Shown here: piece by piece, positions 44,901 through 52,900 of the stretch
Position numbering within the stretch: the stretch's first letter is position 1
How the letters are laid out: every line of letters starts with the position of its first letter
From: JAHDCJ01 sp039028895
Lineage (GTDB): Bacteria > Bacteroidota > Bacteroidia > Chitinophagales > Saprospiraceae
Assembly (NCBI GenBank): GCA_039028895.1
Contig: JBCCHF010000036.1
Span: forward strand, 1-64,000
Length of the DNA: 64,000 nt
Reading direction: 5' to 3'
Position numbers and translations under genes: made by a program
Notes under the pieces: generated by a model
What the model was told of the DNA's origin: nothing
The model's database searches: none
Seen by the model: the letters and a program-made list of their open reading frames with translations, nothing else

Positions 44901-45618
44901 TATTAAAAGAACCAAACAACGTATCATCAGGGAAATTGGGGTTGCCCGTTTGCTCAGATTCAATGTGCAGTGAAACATGACCATCTTCGCATTGGTTCTG
45001 ATCATCACATGCTGTGTAGAAAAAGTTGTCGGGTCCCGTATAACCTGGGTCAGGGGTGAATAATATGCTGTTACCAGAAATCGCCACCTGGCCGAAAACT
45101 GGTTGAGTAACGCTGGTAATTGTGAGATTGACTCCCGGGTCATTGGCCAAAACGTCCAGGGTAGAAGCCGTATCTGCCTGAATCTGAAAGAAGTCATCAA
45201 AGACCAGTGTTGAATTACCGCCTTGTCCGCCACCAACAATGACTTCGATACCAAAATCCTGGCAGGAGAGCGCAACAGTGTCACATACTTCAACTATCAG
45301 ACTGTCAGTACCTATGAAATCCTGATCAGGCGTATAGAGAATGAATAACTCGATATCAGCAAAAATCGGATCGTTGGGGTCTATCCCAAGGTCAGCAAGC
45401 GACTGAAGAAGGACAGTGCCATTTTCAGGAGGGTCAATCACTGAAATCTCCTGGTTAGGAATAATTGATGAAGGCAGAAACAGGCTTGTCGGAGTATTTA
45501 CATCTGTCGATAGAGACGTGAAAATAGGTCCTTGGGCATTCGCGCTTCCTGTGATGAGCGTTAATGAACCACAAAGGATAGAAAAAAAGATTAAAAGCCT
45601 TTTGGATAGCTGGATCAT
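41920..45618 (-). CDS. Large T9SS-secreted adhesin-like protein: alternating Ig-like repeats, dockerin-like and cohesin-like modules
   Basis: The 1232-residue protein has a signal (LLIFFSILCGSLTLITGSANAQ). Nine Ig-like units follow, alternating in two types. Type A has PPxNGT and YTPDxxFIGxD. Type B has VLANDxGxxLTIT, YTPxPGYTGPDxFxYTACD and xGNCxDG. Near 888-970 lie two EF-hand-type calcium loops (DANNNGLVDVYD and DCDGNGIIEAAD), as in a dockerin. A cohesin-like domain (about 985-1120) and a T9SS tail (APNPANQSTTLRF...LQVIR) follow. It probably forms a long surface fibre or holds other modules. The frame extends to 45702, but ATG 45618 gives a standard signal peptide. Confidence 0.88.
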   Translation of the reverse strand: MIQLSKRLLIFFSILCGSLTLITGSANAQGPIFTSLSTDVNTPTSLFLPSSIIPNQEISVIDPPENGTVLLQSLADLGIDPNDPIFADIELFILYTPDQDFIGTDSLIVEVCDTVALSCQDFGIEVIVGGGQGGNSTLVFDDFFQIQADTASTLDVLANDPGVNLTITSVTQPVFGQVAISGNSILFTPDPGYTGPDNFFYTACDDQNQCEDGHVSLHIESEQTGNPNFPDDTLFGSFNIPGGQPFYIYLPDFVIANQQLTIIEPPSNGTGEIVALDSVGVDPNDPAFFGVSELIAYTPDQGFIGTDTMTVMVIDSIAMDTVYLILEYIVDGSSPDFFASDDHFTVSPDVPTILDVLANDFGTDLVITATTAPLNGTIDLDSTGTVLTYTPDPGFTGTDNFIYTVCNPVGCLDAYVDITVGNTSIPFEINLITEENLPVSFSSMDIIGFPATGPVTVITSPSNGTLSIDNDVLTYTPNNGFIGNDTIQLNACYAEFGVCFDISIIIEVLPAGASFDIVDDNYDVSQDLVANLSVLSNDTGINLTITQLSAPANGQAIIDGSLVAYTPNPGYIGPDSFVYTACDGNGNCADGTVTINVVEYIATTYFTVTTEQNLSVTLNSLDFLGIPFLQEPVILTQPDSGSVVVDDLSLTYTPNIDFTGDDVFLVQICFDSVNCLILEITVIVEPAGSTFVLQDDFVNVVPGSSTQINVFGNDTGNGLSIINNTLPTNGTLVTNGNLFDYTPNSGYTGPDQFAYTACDIYGNCGNATVSIQVGAAGTIFQDITTAMNVPLYIPLEAGLPAGIPVQLIAAPTNGTLEIYQVDTTIVNGSGEAINYPDGLILYTPALDYTGLDVFQIYYELIPGVPELFSVVYFVDVLPTQGGCTDDCVWPGDANNNGLVDVYDLLPIGLTYGETGIARINATTDWIGQAALDWPSQVPDLNINTKFADCDGNGIIEAADTLVILENYNLTHGIPGIMNPIPAPQQITLVSDDTVVSEGEVMEVEIWVGSEAVPTANMYGFAGKFIFDPTIIDAATIQVEMEPGNFLSGNSDMLSLAVNHYNGQLDIAYTRTDGNSASGFGKVGTISFIVTDNIDGLVAQNNGFAPVTSELKLIDTYMMDGNGQMYTIGSDPVVLTGDPATTSVETVVIDTEEISLAPNPANQSTTLRFEQTDNSGIAIVNVYNMLGAIVMQLEGNGQTQLEINTAGMLPGSYVVELITDDGKRGVTKLQVIR

Positions 45619-45802
45619 TTTGAAACCATGTTTTATTGTGAAAAAACTTTTCAATCTCCGGAAAACAAGCTGTCTGCCGGGAAGGATCATTGTAAGGTTC
45701 AACCGTAGAAAAGGTTCACGATGTAAAAATCAGACGAATTTTACATGATTTCAAGAACAATTTTAATGTATTGTGGAAGGTTAGAGTATCTTTTTTGTTT
45801 CA

Positions 45803-45810
45803 TATTTTTG
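45803..45810 (+). promoter_or_regulatory. Candidate Bacteroidota -7 element (TATTTTTG)
   Basis: TATTTTTG fits TAnnTTTG and lies 64 bases upstream of the ATG at 45874, in a very AT-rich 255-base divergent gap. With such base composition a chance match is possible. Confidence 0.35.
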
Positions 45811-45873
45811 TATATTATGTTGATTTTCAGTATATTATTATTTTCATTGTTTTAAGATTTGTGGAAATATAAA

Positions 45874-47265
45874 ATGGGAAACTTAAAATTAATCCAATTA
45901 ATTGAAAGCTTTGATAAATATGAACGTAAGCGATTCAGGAAATTTCTGGATTCTCCTTACTTCAATTCAAACAGCAAAGTCAGTACTTTGTTTCACTTTA
46001 TTGCGACTGGTAATTCGCAGCAACCACCCAAAGTTTATTGGCCAAAATTATTCCCGGGTGAGGCTTATGATGATAGCAGGTTCAGGCGTTTATGTGCTGA
46101 CCTGGTAGGCCTGGCCAAACACTTTTACGCCGTCCGACAATTCGAAAAAGATAAACCACTCACCAATCGGTTATTCATGCAAACCGTGAACCGGAAAAAA
46201 CTCACTGCATTTTTCAATAGTTCTGAGCGCGATACCAAAAGGAGTATTGATCAATATCCTTACCTAAATGCTAATTACTTTTGGTACAATTACCAGTTCG
46301 AGCAGGAAAAACATCTATTGGCAGGTCATAAGCTGGATCGGGAAGGTTGGTCCAATTTCGAAGAGATTTCCTCTAGCCTGGATCAATTCTTCCTTGCGGA
46401 AAAGCTGAAATTGTATTGTGAAATTTTAAGTTGGAAAAAGGTAGCCGCTGTCGATTACGACCTTTTATTTGTTGAAGATATTCTAAAGCATGTCAAAGCT
46501 CACCACGCTAAGCTCGTTCCTCCAGTGGCCATTTATTACCAGATGATCCTGACGTTGGAAGACAACCAGGACTCGACGGCATATTTCGAGTTAAAGCATT
46601 TGTTGGAAGATTATGCCGAACTCTTCCCACCTGAAGAGGCGAGAAATATGTACGCATGTGCACAAAATTTCTGCATCCGAATGATCAATAAAGGCAACCT
46701 CCAATTTCTCGAAGAAACCTTTGAACTCTATAAGGCAGTGCTTGACAGGCGGATTATTTGGCCGAATGGCGTATTGTCACCTTATGATTATAAGAATATT
46801 GTGGTCGTAGCCTTGCGGCTGAAAGAATTTGAATGGGCTGAAAATTTTATTCACGAGTTTAAACCGCATCTTCCTGATGATTTCAGGGAAAATGCATTTG
46901 TATACAACCTGGCCAAATTTCACTTTTATCAAAAAAACTATACTGAAGTGATCAGTCTGCTTCAACGCGTCGAATACAATGACGTTTTCTACAATCTCGA
47001 TTCAAAATCAATGCTCCTCAAAACCTATTACGAGACAGGAGAGTACAATGCCATGGAAGCATTGATCGAAAGTTTTAGAGTGTTGCTACGCAGGAAAAAG
47101 GTGATTTCTGAACACCACCGAGCCAACTACGGTAACTTCATAAAGTTCGTCCAAAAGCTGATACGCATGGTGCCTGGCGATAAAAAAGCCATTGAAAATC
47201 TTCGAAAATCAATAGCCTCGACCCCGGCAATTGCCGACGTAGAATGGCTCCTGGAGAAAGTCTAA
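45874..47265 (+). CDS. Alpha-helical protein of unknown function, 463 residues
   Basis: I cannot name this family. The 463-residue protein has no signal peptide or membrane segment and is almost wholly helical, with a TPR-like pattern in the second half (EWAENFIHEFKPHLPDDFRENAFVYNLAKFHFYQKNYTEVISLLQRVEYND) and a conserved-looking opening LIQLIESFDKYERKRFRKFLDSPYFN. I recall similar helical proteins in Saprospira-type bacteria, but this is only an impression. A scaffold role in the cytosol is possible. The upstream TTG at 45859 would add five residues, and the ATG at 45874 is preferred. Confidence 0.75.
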   Translation: MGNLKLIQLIESFDKYERKRFRKFLDSPYFNSNSKVSTLFHFIATGNSQQPPKVYWPKLFPGEAYDDSRFRRLCADLVGLAKHFYAVRQFEKDKPLTNRLFMQTVNRKKLTAFFNSSERDTKRSIDQYPYLNANYFWYNYQFEQEKHLLAGHKLDREGWSNFEEISSSLDQFFLAEKLKLYCEILSWKKVAAVDYDLLFVEDILKHVKAHHAKLVPPVAIYYQMILTLEDNQDSTAYFELKHLLEDYAELFPPEEARNMYACAQNFCIRMINKGNLQFLEETFELYKAVLDRRIIWPNGVLSPYDYKNIVVVALRLKEFEWAENFIHEFKPHLPDDFRENAFVYNLAKFHFYQKNYTEVISLLQRVEYNDVFYNLDSKSMLLKTYYETGEYNAMEALIESFRVLLRRKKVISEHHRANYGNFIKFVQKLIRMVPGDKKAIENLRKSIASTPAIADVEWLLEKV

Positions 47266-47311
47266 CCCCCATTTAGTCAAAAAAACTGCGGCTTTTGTGT
47301 GAAACAGTCAA

Positions 47312-48514
47312 TTACCTAATCCCCTTAATCAAAACCTCACGAAACTCACGCGGAAAAGTTTGCTCCACCAAAATTGTCTTACAACCGCAAAACTGCGCAT
47401 ATTCCCAGAGTTTTTCCACCAAAGTCGGCAAAAACTCCTCCCAATCCTTAACCCCTTCTTCTAAGTGAAATTGCTTGATAACAAAAACCTGCATTTTACG
47501 GTCAGACTTTGCGTCAAACTGGCCAATAAACTGATCACCAAACAACACCGGAAGACTGAAATAACCCTTGACCCGCTTAGGTTCCGGGACATAACATTCG
47601 ATCTTGTAATCAAAGTTGAAAAAATCAATCGCCCGTTGCCGCTGAATAAGGATATTGTCAAATGGACAAAGGATGTGCAGTAATTTTTTACCAATTCGTG
47701 TTGGCGTTCTTGTCAGTGTTGCTGCATTCGAATAAAAGGTTTCACCGGGTAACTCTTTGAAGTTGATGACAATCAGTTGACCCCTGTCAACCAATTTTTT
47801 GATGGCATTGCGCACCACTGCACCCATACCTTTGCGCAAGTACGACACTTCTTTATCACGGATTAAGCCCTGGGTCTGAATACCTCTTTCGATGAGGTGG
47901 CAGGCCATCTCGAATTCATTTGGCAACGTGGTCTCAATTCCGGAAGGAACTACCCTTTCCGTAAGGTCAAAAACCTTCTGGAAACCACGTCTTTCGCTGA
48001 TCATGATATCGCCCTGCATGAAGAGCTGGTTTAGGGCAATTTTAGCAGGCTTGAAATTGTACCAGATACCCGATGTCCCTTTTGGCGTTTCAAAGTCTTT
48101 GGACATCAGCGGACCTTCGGCTTTCAGTCGTTCATAAACATATTGGTTGACCTTTTTGTCGACATCGTACCAGTGTTTTCGACCATTCTTATAACTTAAT
48201 TTTCTCGGAAGAGAGAATCGAAAATCGTGCATTGGCAAATAAGCTGCTGCATGACTCCAGTATTCAAATACAGTCCTGTCGGTAGCCTGGTGGCTGAAAA
48301 GCATTTTTGGTTGGTAACCGGGCACTCTCGCCCAAAGCGTATGATGATGTGCTCGGCTAACTACGGAAATAGTATCGATCTGGACATAACCAAGGCTATC
48401 AACTGCTTTGGCTGTACCTCTTTTATTTTTCCCGTAAGGGTTATATTTTAACAATCCCTGGCATTCGAGGATGAGCCGTCTAGCCGCTTTTAGAGATAAA
48501 GTCTGATGGCTCAT
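47312..48514 (-). CDS. YcaQ-type winged-helix DNA glycosylase (AlkX/AlkZ family)
   Basis: The 400-residue cytosolic protein carries the QxD motif YVQIDTISVV (Q45, D47) used by the AlkZ/YcaQ glycosylases. Other family landmarks are SRAHHHTLWARVPGY, FEYWSHAAAYLPM and LCPFDNILIQRQR. These enzymes unhook interstrand crosslinks or remove alkylated bases. The family is named by its winged-helix tandem fold. It lies 9 bases downstream of the lipase gene on the same strand and may be co-transcribed with it, though no functional link is apparent. Confidence 0.9.
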   Translation of the reverse strand: MSHQTLSLKAARRLILECQGLLKYNPYGKNKRGTAKAVDSLGYVQIDTISVVSRAHHHTLWARVPGYQPKMLFSHQATDRTVFEYWSHAAAYLPMHDFRFSLPRKLSYKNGRKHWYDVDKKVNQYVYERLKAEGPLMSKDFETPKGTSGIWYNFKPAKIALNQLFMQGDIMISERRGFQKVFDLTERVVPSGIETTLPNEFEMACHLIERGIQTQGLIRDKEVSYLRKGMGAVVRNAIKKLVDRGQLIVINFKELPGETFYSNAATLTRTPTRIGKKLLHILCPFDNILIQRQRAIDFFNFDYKIECYVPEPKRVKGYFSLPVLFGDQFIGQFDAKSDRKMQVFVIKQFHLEEGVKDWEEFLPTLVEKLWEYAQFCGCKTILVEQTFPREFREVLIKGIR

Positions 48515-48523
48515 AAGCAGTGT

Positions 48524-50182
48524 TTAGAAGAACATCAACTTGCCATGAAGTCGTTTGTCACCATTCAACTCGACAAGATAAACGCCGTTCTGAAGGCCAT
48601 TTCTCTCCATGATGAAGTTGCCCTGTGAAAGTCCTTCGTACTGACGAACCACTTTCCCGGTCATGTCTCTTATGACCAGATCATAAGCAGAGGATGAGGC
48701 TGGAATTTCGATAACAACATTCGATGAAGCAGGATTCGGGAAAATCCTTGCAGGCCTTGAATCAGCTGTAAATACTGATGTTGAAAGCTCAAGGGTAATG
48801 TCTTCACTGATCGAGCAACCAAGATCATCCATGACGGTAATCGTGAAGGTTTCGCTATTCGAAAGCCCTGAAATGGTTTGTCCATTGGTGCCGTCGTCCC
48901 ACATGTAGTCGTAGTTTCCTGCACCACCAGTTGCCGTAACGGTAATTGAACCATCCATCGCTCCGACAGATGATTCTTCAGTAATGTCAAATGATAATTC
49001 CATCCCGTTGGTCAGATCGCGTTTGCCATCAAAGAAAAACTTACCGGCAATCAGGCAAAATTCGACACAGCCGCCATGATCAAATGGACCAAAATCATTG
49101 ATGGAAACATCCGGAGCGCCATTGGCCACGAAGTTGGCATGTGCGTTAATTGCAGAATTGAACGACACCTGGTCATCACCATTACACCCCAGGATGAACA
49201 TTGGGCTTGATGGTGTCCAATCGTGTACATCATTTTCCTGCAAGCGGACCCTGAAAAAGTGGTCGTTTTCCGTTTCAAACTCCTGAAGTAGCTCGGGAAC
49301 CAAGATTTGATTAGGAACATCAGGGCAAGCATTATTGAAATCACCCATTGTTGCCGTCTTATCAAAAAAGATGGGTGGCAATGTCGTCAGGTATGGTTCA
49401 ACTAACGCTTCATCAAGATTGTCAAGGAGGTCATAGATTTCATTATAGGCCAGTAACACATAAGGCAGGTAACCCGGTGTAGGATATGGGTTATCTCCTG
49501 TAATATAAATTGTCTGCGCACCTGAAACATCGTATGGCCCGGACATTGGAGCCGAGGCAGTTACTGTAAATTCATCAGAAAACTGTTCCTGAATCATTTT
49601 GTGGGAAGCCATAGCAGCATAACCGCCCTGGGAATATCCAAAGAGAAACAGTTGATCGTTCAATTCAAAACTTAAAATATCAGAAAGCTCTCTTGCAGCA
49701 CGCAACATATTGACGGTAGTCATACCGTGTGATTCACCATGAATATATGGGTGGTAAGGAAAAGGAGAGTCTCCAAGTCCAATATAATCAGGCAATGTGA
49801 CCACATAGCCCATGGAGGCAAATAGTAATCCGACATTGAGCTCAGTTGAAAAATGTGAGGGAACACCTGTCGCATGATGAACCGTACCATGGTTATAATT
49901 GGCAAGGGGCAAAGGGCAGGTATATCCTTTCGGAATGACAATAGCGCCTGTCGCTGTGGTCATTGACCCATCTGGAGCAGGTGTATTGTATGTAAGCTTC
50001 CATGCTTCAACTTCAAAATCGAGGTTCAATAATCCTTGTGGTGGATCAAAATCTTCAAGAATCATATCCAGGTCGTCAAGATCCCAATCACCCATGAAGG
50101 TGTGAGAGATGAGCTGAGCCTTACCATTTGCGGCAAGCAAAAATGAAAACAGGAGTGTAGTCAGAAAAGTAGAAAGCTTCAT
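48524..50182 (-). CDS. Secreted alpha/beta-fold lipase/esterase with SprB repeat and T9SS tail
   Basis: The 552-residue protein has a signal peptide (LLFSFLLAANGKAQ). An alpha/beta hydrolase of the secretory-lipase type follows, with the nucleophile S184 in LFGYSQGGYAAM and the likely His in FDHGGCVEF. A SprB-type repeat (GSITVTATGGAGNYDYMW...GLSNSETFTITVMDDLGC) comes next, then a T9SS tail beginning RIFPNPASSNVVIEI. SprB repeats are found in gliding adhesins and T9SS cargo. The protein is thus probably an extracellular lipase. It is 9 bases upstream of the YcaQ-type gene. Confidence 0.9.
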   Translation of the reverse strand: MKLSTFLTTLLFSFLLAANGKAQLISHTFMGDWDLDDLDMILEDFDPPQGLLNLDFEVEAWKLTYNTPAPDGSMTTATGAIVIPKGYTCPLPLANYNHGTVHHATGVPSHFSTELNVGLLFASMGYVVTLPDYIGLGDSPFPYHPYIHGESHGMTTVNMLRAARELSDILSFELNDQLFLFGYSQGGYAAMASHKMIQEQFSDEFTVTASAPMSGPYDVSGAQTIYITGDNPYPTPGYLPYVLLAYNEIYDLLDNLDEALVEPYLTTLPPIFFDKTATMGDFNNACPDVPNQILVPELLQEFETENDHFFRVRLQENDVHDWTPSSPMFILGCNGDDQVSFNSAINAHANFVANGAPDVSINDFGPFDHGGCVEFCLIAGKFFFDGKRDLTNGMELSFDITEESSVGAMDGSITVTATGGAGNYDYMWDDGTNGQTISGLSNSETFTITVMDDLGCSISEDITLELSTSVFTADSRPARIFPNPASSNVVIEIPASSSAYDLVIRDMTGKVVRQYEGLSQGNFIMERNGLQNGVYLVELNGDKRLHGKLMFF

Positions 50183-50311
50183 TCGTTAGTTTTTAAGAAT
50201 AAATGCAAATTGAATGGGTGGGGTTCGCTAAAATACAAAACTAAAGCAGTGTATCACAAATATTTTTGTCAATATAAAGACAGACCGTATTAACCTTGAA
50301 AATTCACGTTA

Positions 50312-52126
50312 TTACACGGTTTCTCCAAGTTGGACATTCCACAGATCGGCGTAGATCCCACCTTTTGAAAGGAGCTCCTGATGGGTGCCCTGTTCTTCGA
50401 TTTTTCCATTAGCCAGGATAATGATCCGATCTGCATGCCGGATAGTGGATAGGCGATGAGCAATAATGATCGCTGTTCTGTTAGCAGTAAGTTGCTCGAG
50501 GTTTTGCTGGATGGCGCGTTCGGTTTCGGTGTCTACTGAACTTGTGGCTTCATCCAATACTAGGATCGGCGCGTCTTTCAAAATGGCCCGTGCGATGCTT
50601 AATCGTTGTCTTTGACCTCCGGATAGCTTGATGCCACGTTCACCGACTATTGAATTATATCCTTCCGGTAAACCGGAAATAAAATCATGCATCTGTGCTT
50701 TACGGGCTGCGGATTCCACCATTTCCTGGGAGGCGTCTTCCATGCCGTAGGCAATATTTTCGAATACCGTACCGTGAAACAGGTAAACATCCTGACTTAC
50801 TAGAGCAATGTTTCGTCTCAATGTTTCAATATCAAGGTCGCGGATGTCTATGCCATCCACGCAAATTCTTCCTTTATTGACATCATAAAGCCGAAGGAGC
50901 AATTTGATCAACGTTGTTTTTCCGGCTCCGGTAATGCCAGCAATGCCGATACGTTTCCCTGCTTTAACAGGAAAATTTAGGCCATCGAGTACTGGTTGGC
51001 CTTCATTATAGTGGAAATGGACATGCTCGAATGTTATCGACCCATCAATGCTTTTTGGTTGAACCGGAAATTCTGCATTTTGGATAAGTGGTGGACTGTC
51101 CATAAGGCTAAAAATCCGTCTTGCAGAAGCCCGTGCTCTTTCAAATTCATCGAAAATCCGCCCCAGACGGGTTACTGGCCATAATAATCGTTGGATCATC
51201 ATAGCGAAGAGGGCAAGCCCACCGAGCGTCATTTTGCCATTATCTTGCATCACCCAGTAAGCTCCGAGCAACAAAACGGCTGCAAACCCCAGTGCGATAA
51301 AGCAGCGGATAAGCGGAACAAACAAGGAGTTATACTTGATCGCCCCATAATTTACTTTCCGATATTTTTCAGAAGTTTCAGCCACCCTTTTACTCTCAAA
51401 TTTTTCAGCAGTAAAGCTCTTCACGACAAGGATGCCGGAAATGTTATTCTCCAGACGGTTCCCCAATTCGCCAACAGTTTCCCGGATATTGCGATAATGA
51501 GGCGCAATGGTACGCTGATAATAGATCGAACCAAAGATGATAAAAGGTATCGGTATCATTCCGATAAGGGCCAATTCGACGGAGACTGTACAAAGCGCTG
51601 CTGTCGCAAAAATGACCAGCACCACAATCTGTAATATCTCATTGAAGCCATTGTTAAGAAATCGTTCTAACTGGTTGACATCATCGTTGAGCATGGCCAT
51701 GAGGTTGCCGGTTCTTTGTTCTTCAAAATAAGCGACTTCGCGTTGTTGCAGTTTATTGTAGGCGTCAATTCGCAGATCGTGCTGCACGTTTTGGGCCAGT
51801 CGCATAAAGCCTCTGGCGAACAACCATTCAAAAAAACTTTCTCCGCCGAAGATCACGAGAATTAGCACAGCAATAAAAATGACACCTGACCACAGATCAT
51901 CAGTGCCTAGGCAACCGGAAATCCACGGTGGCATGTTTCCGGCAACGGTATCAATCATCCATGCCGTAAGAAAAGGTGGCATTAGGTCAAGTATCTTATT
52001 GCTGATGCTGGAAAAGATCGAAAACCAAAGTTGCATGGCATAAGATTTCAAATACCTGAACAAGCGAATCATGGGCCGTTTTGGTTCGACCTGCGACATT
52101 TGGATAGAATTTGCTGCTGAACTCAT
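50312..52126 (-). CDS. ABC-type half-transporter (fused membrane and ATPase domains)
   Basis: The 604-residue protein has an N-terminal ABC exporter membrane domain (about six helices) and an ATPase domain with the Walker A motif GITGAGKTT, the signature LSGGQRQRLSIARAIL, Walker B ILVLDEATSSVD and the H-loop AHRLST. It is a type IV exporter half, acting as a homodimer in the inner membrane, and resembles lipid-A or multidrug exporters (MsbA type). The substrate is unknown. It is monocistronic. Confidence 0.95.
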   Translation of the reverse strand: MSSAANSIQMSQVEPKRPMIRLFRYLKSYAMQLWFSIFSSISNKILDLMPPFLTAWMIDTVAGNMPPWISGCLGTDDLWSGVIFIAVLILVIFGGESFFEWLFARGFMRLAQNVQHDLRIDAYNKLQQREVAYFEEQRTGNLMAMLNDDVNQLERFLNNGFNEILQIVVLVIFATAALCTVSVELALIGMIPIPFIIFGSIYYQRTIAPHYRNIRETVGELGNRLENNISGILVVKSFTAEKFESKRVAETSEKYRKVNYGAIKYNSLFVPLIRCFIALGFAAVLLLGAYWVMQDNGKMTLGGLALFAMMIQRLLWPVTRLGRIFDEFERARASARRIFSLMDSPPLIQNAEFPVQPKSIDGSITFEHVHFHYNEGQPVLDGLNFPVKAGKRIGIAGITGAGKTTLIKLLLRLYDVNKGRICVDGIDIRDLDIETLRRNIALVSQDVYLFHGTVFENIAYGMEDASQEMVESAARKAQMHDFISGLPEGYNSIVGERGIKLSGGQRQRLSIARAILKDAPILVLDEATSSVDTETERAIQQNLEQLTANRTAIIIAHRLSTIRHADRIIILANGKIEEQGTHQELLSKGGIYADLWNVQLGETV

Positions 52127-52339
52127 AAGATTATGGATGGAGAATACGTTTATGATATACCGAAAACGATGATTTCTGCGTTATAAATGATCGGCAATAA
52201 TAAGGTTTTGTCAAAACAGTATCATAAAATATGCTAGAGGCAACGGAATAAACCCCTCGTCCGTTTCACCCATGAACGCAATTTTAACGCTGTTAAACCG
52301 AGTTGATGACCTGTATTTTACTTAAATTACCTTGAACAG

Positions 52340-52891
52340 ATGGATATTGCTTTAAAATTGCAAAACGAAGAACAAATTCTCATTACGGCTTGTCTTAATA
52401 GAGAAAGGTGGGCCCAAAAGAAACTTTATGAGACCCATTACGGTAAAATGATGGGTGTATGTCTTCGTTATGCCACAAACCCTGAAGACGCCAGAGATAT
52501 TCTTCACGAAGGATTTATCAAGGTGTTCAAGAATCTGAACAAGTACAAACCGGGTACTTCTTTGTCTGCATGGATCCGCCGGATTATGGTAAATACTTCA
52601 ATCGATTATTACCGTAAAGCCGTAAAGAGGAGGACAGAAGACATCGATCAGGCCCAACATATCAGAACCTATGCGCCTGACGCGATCAGCCAGGTTTCTG
52701 AAAAAGAGATACTCCAGGCAGTTCAACAATTGTCACCGGTTTATCGCACAGTTTTTAATTTATATGCCATCGAAGGCTACCCGCACAAAGATATAGCGAA
52801 AGCGCTGGGTATCACTGAGAGCACCTCCAGGTCGAATCTGCTAAAAGCCCGTGTAAAATTGCAGGCGATCCTGGCCGCAAAGTTTAAATAA
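52340..52891 (+). CDS. ECF-family RNA polymerase sigma factor
   Basis: The 183-residue protein has the sigma region 2 pattern (GVCLRYATNPEDARDILHEGFIKVFKNLNKYKPGTSLSAWIRRIMVNTSIDYYRK). Region 4 (LSPVYRTVFNLYAIEGYPHKDIAKALGITESTSRSNLLKARVKL) is a helix-turn-helix for the -35. No extra domain is present. The partner gene begins 9 bases downstream, and its N-terminus has the look of a sigma-binding cytosolic helix followed by a membrane segment, so they form a regulatory pair. Its own promoter is not clear. Confidence 0.95.
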   Translation: MDIALKLQNEEQILITACLNRERWAQKKLYETHYGKMMGVCLRYATNPEDARDILHEGFIKVFKNLNKYKPGTSLSAWIRRIMVNTSIDYYRKAVKRRTEDIDQAQHIRTYAPDAISQVSEKEILQAVQQLSPVYRTVFNLYAIEGYPHKDIAKALGITESTSRSNLLKARVKLQAILAAKFK

Positions 52892-52900
52892 GCAACCTGT

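Noticed and set aside
51191..51634. Long open frame on the plus strand (147 codons), possible extra gene
   Set aside because: It lies wholly inside and antisense to the ABC transporter gene, whose motifs are clear, and its translation has no recognisable domain.
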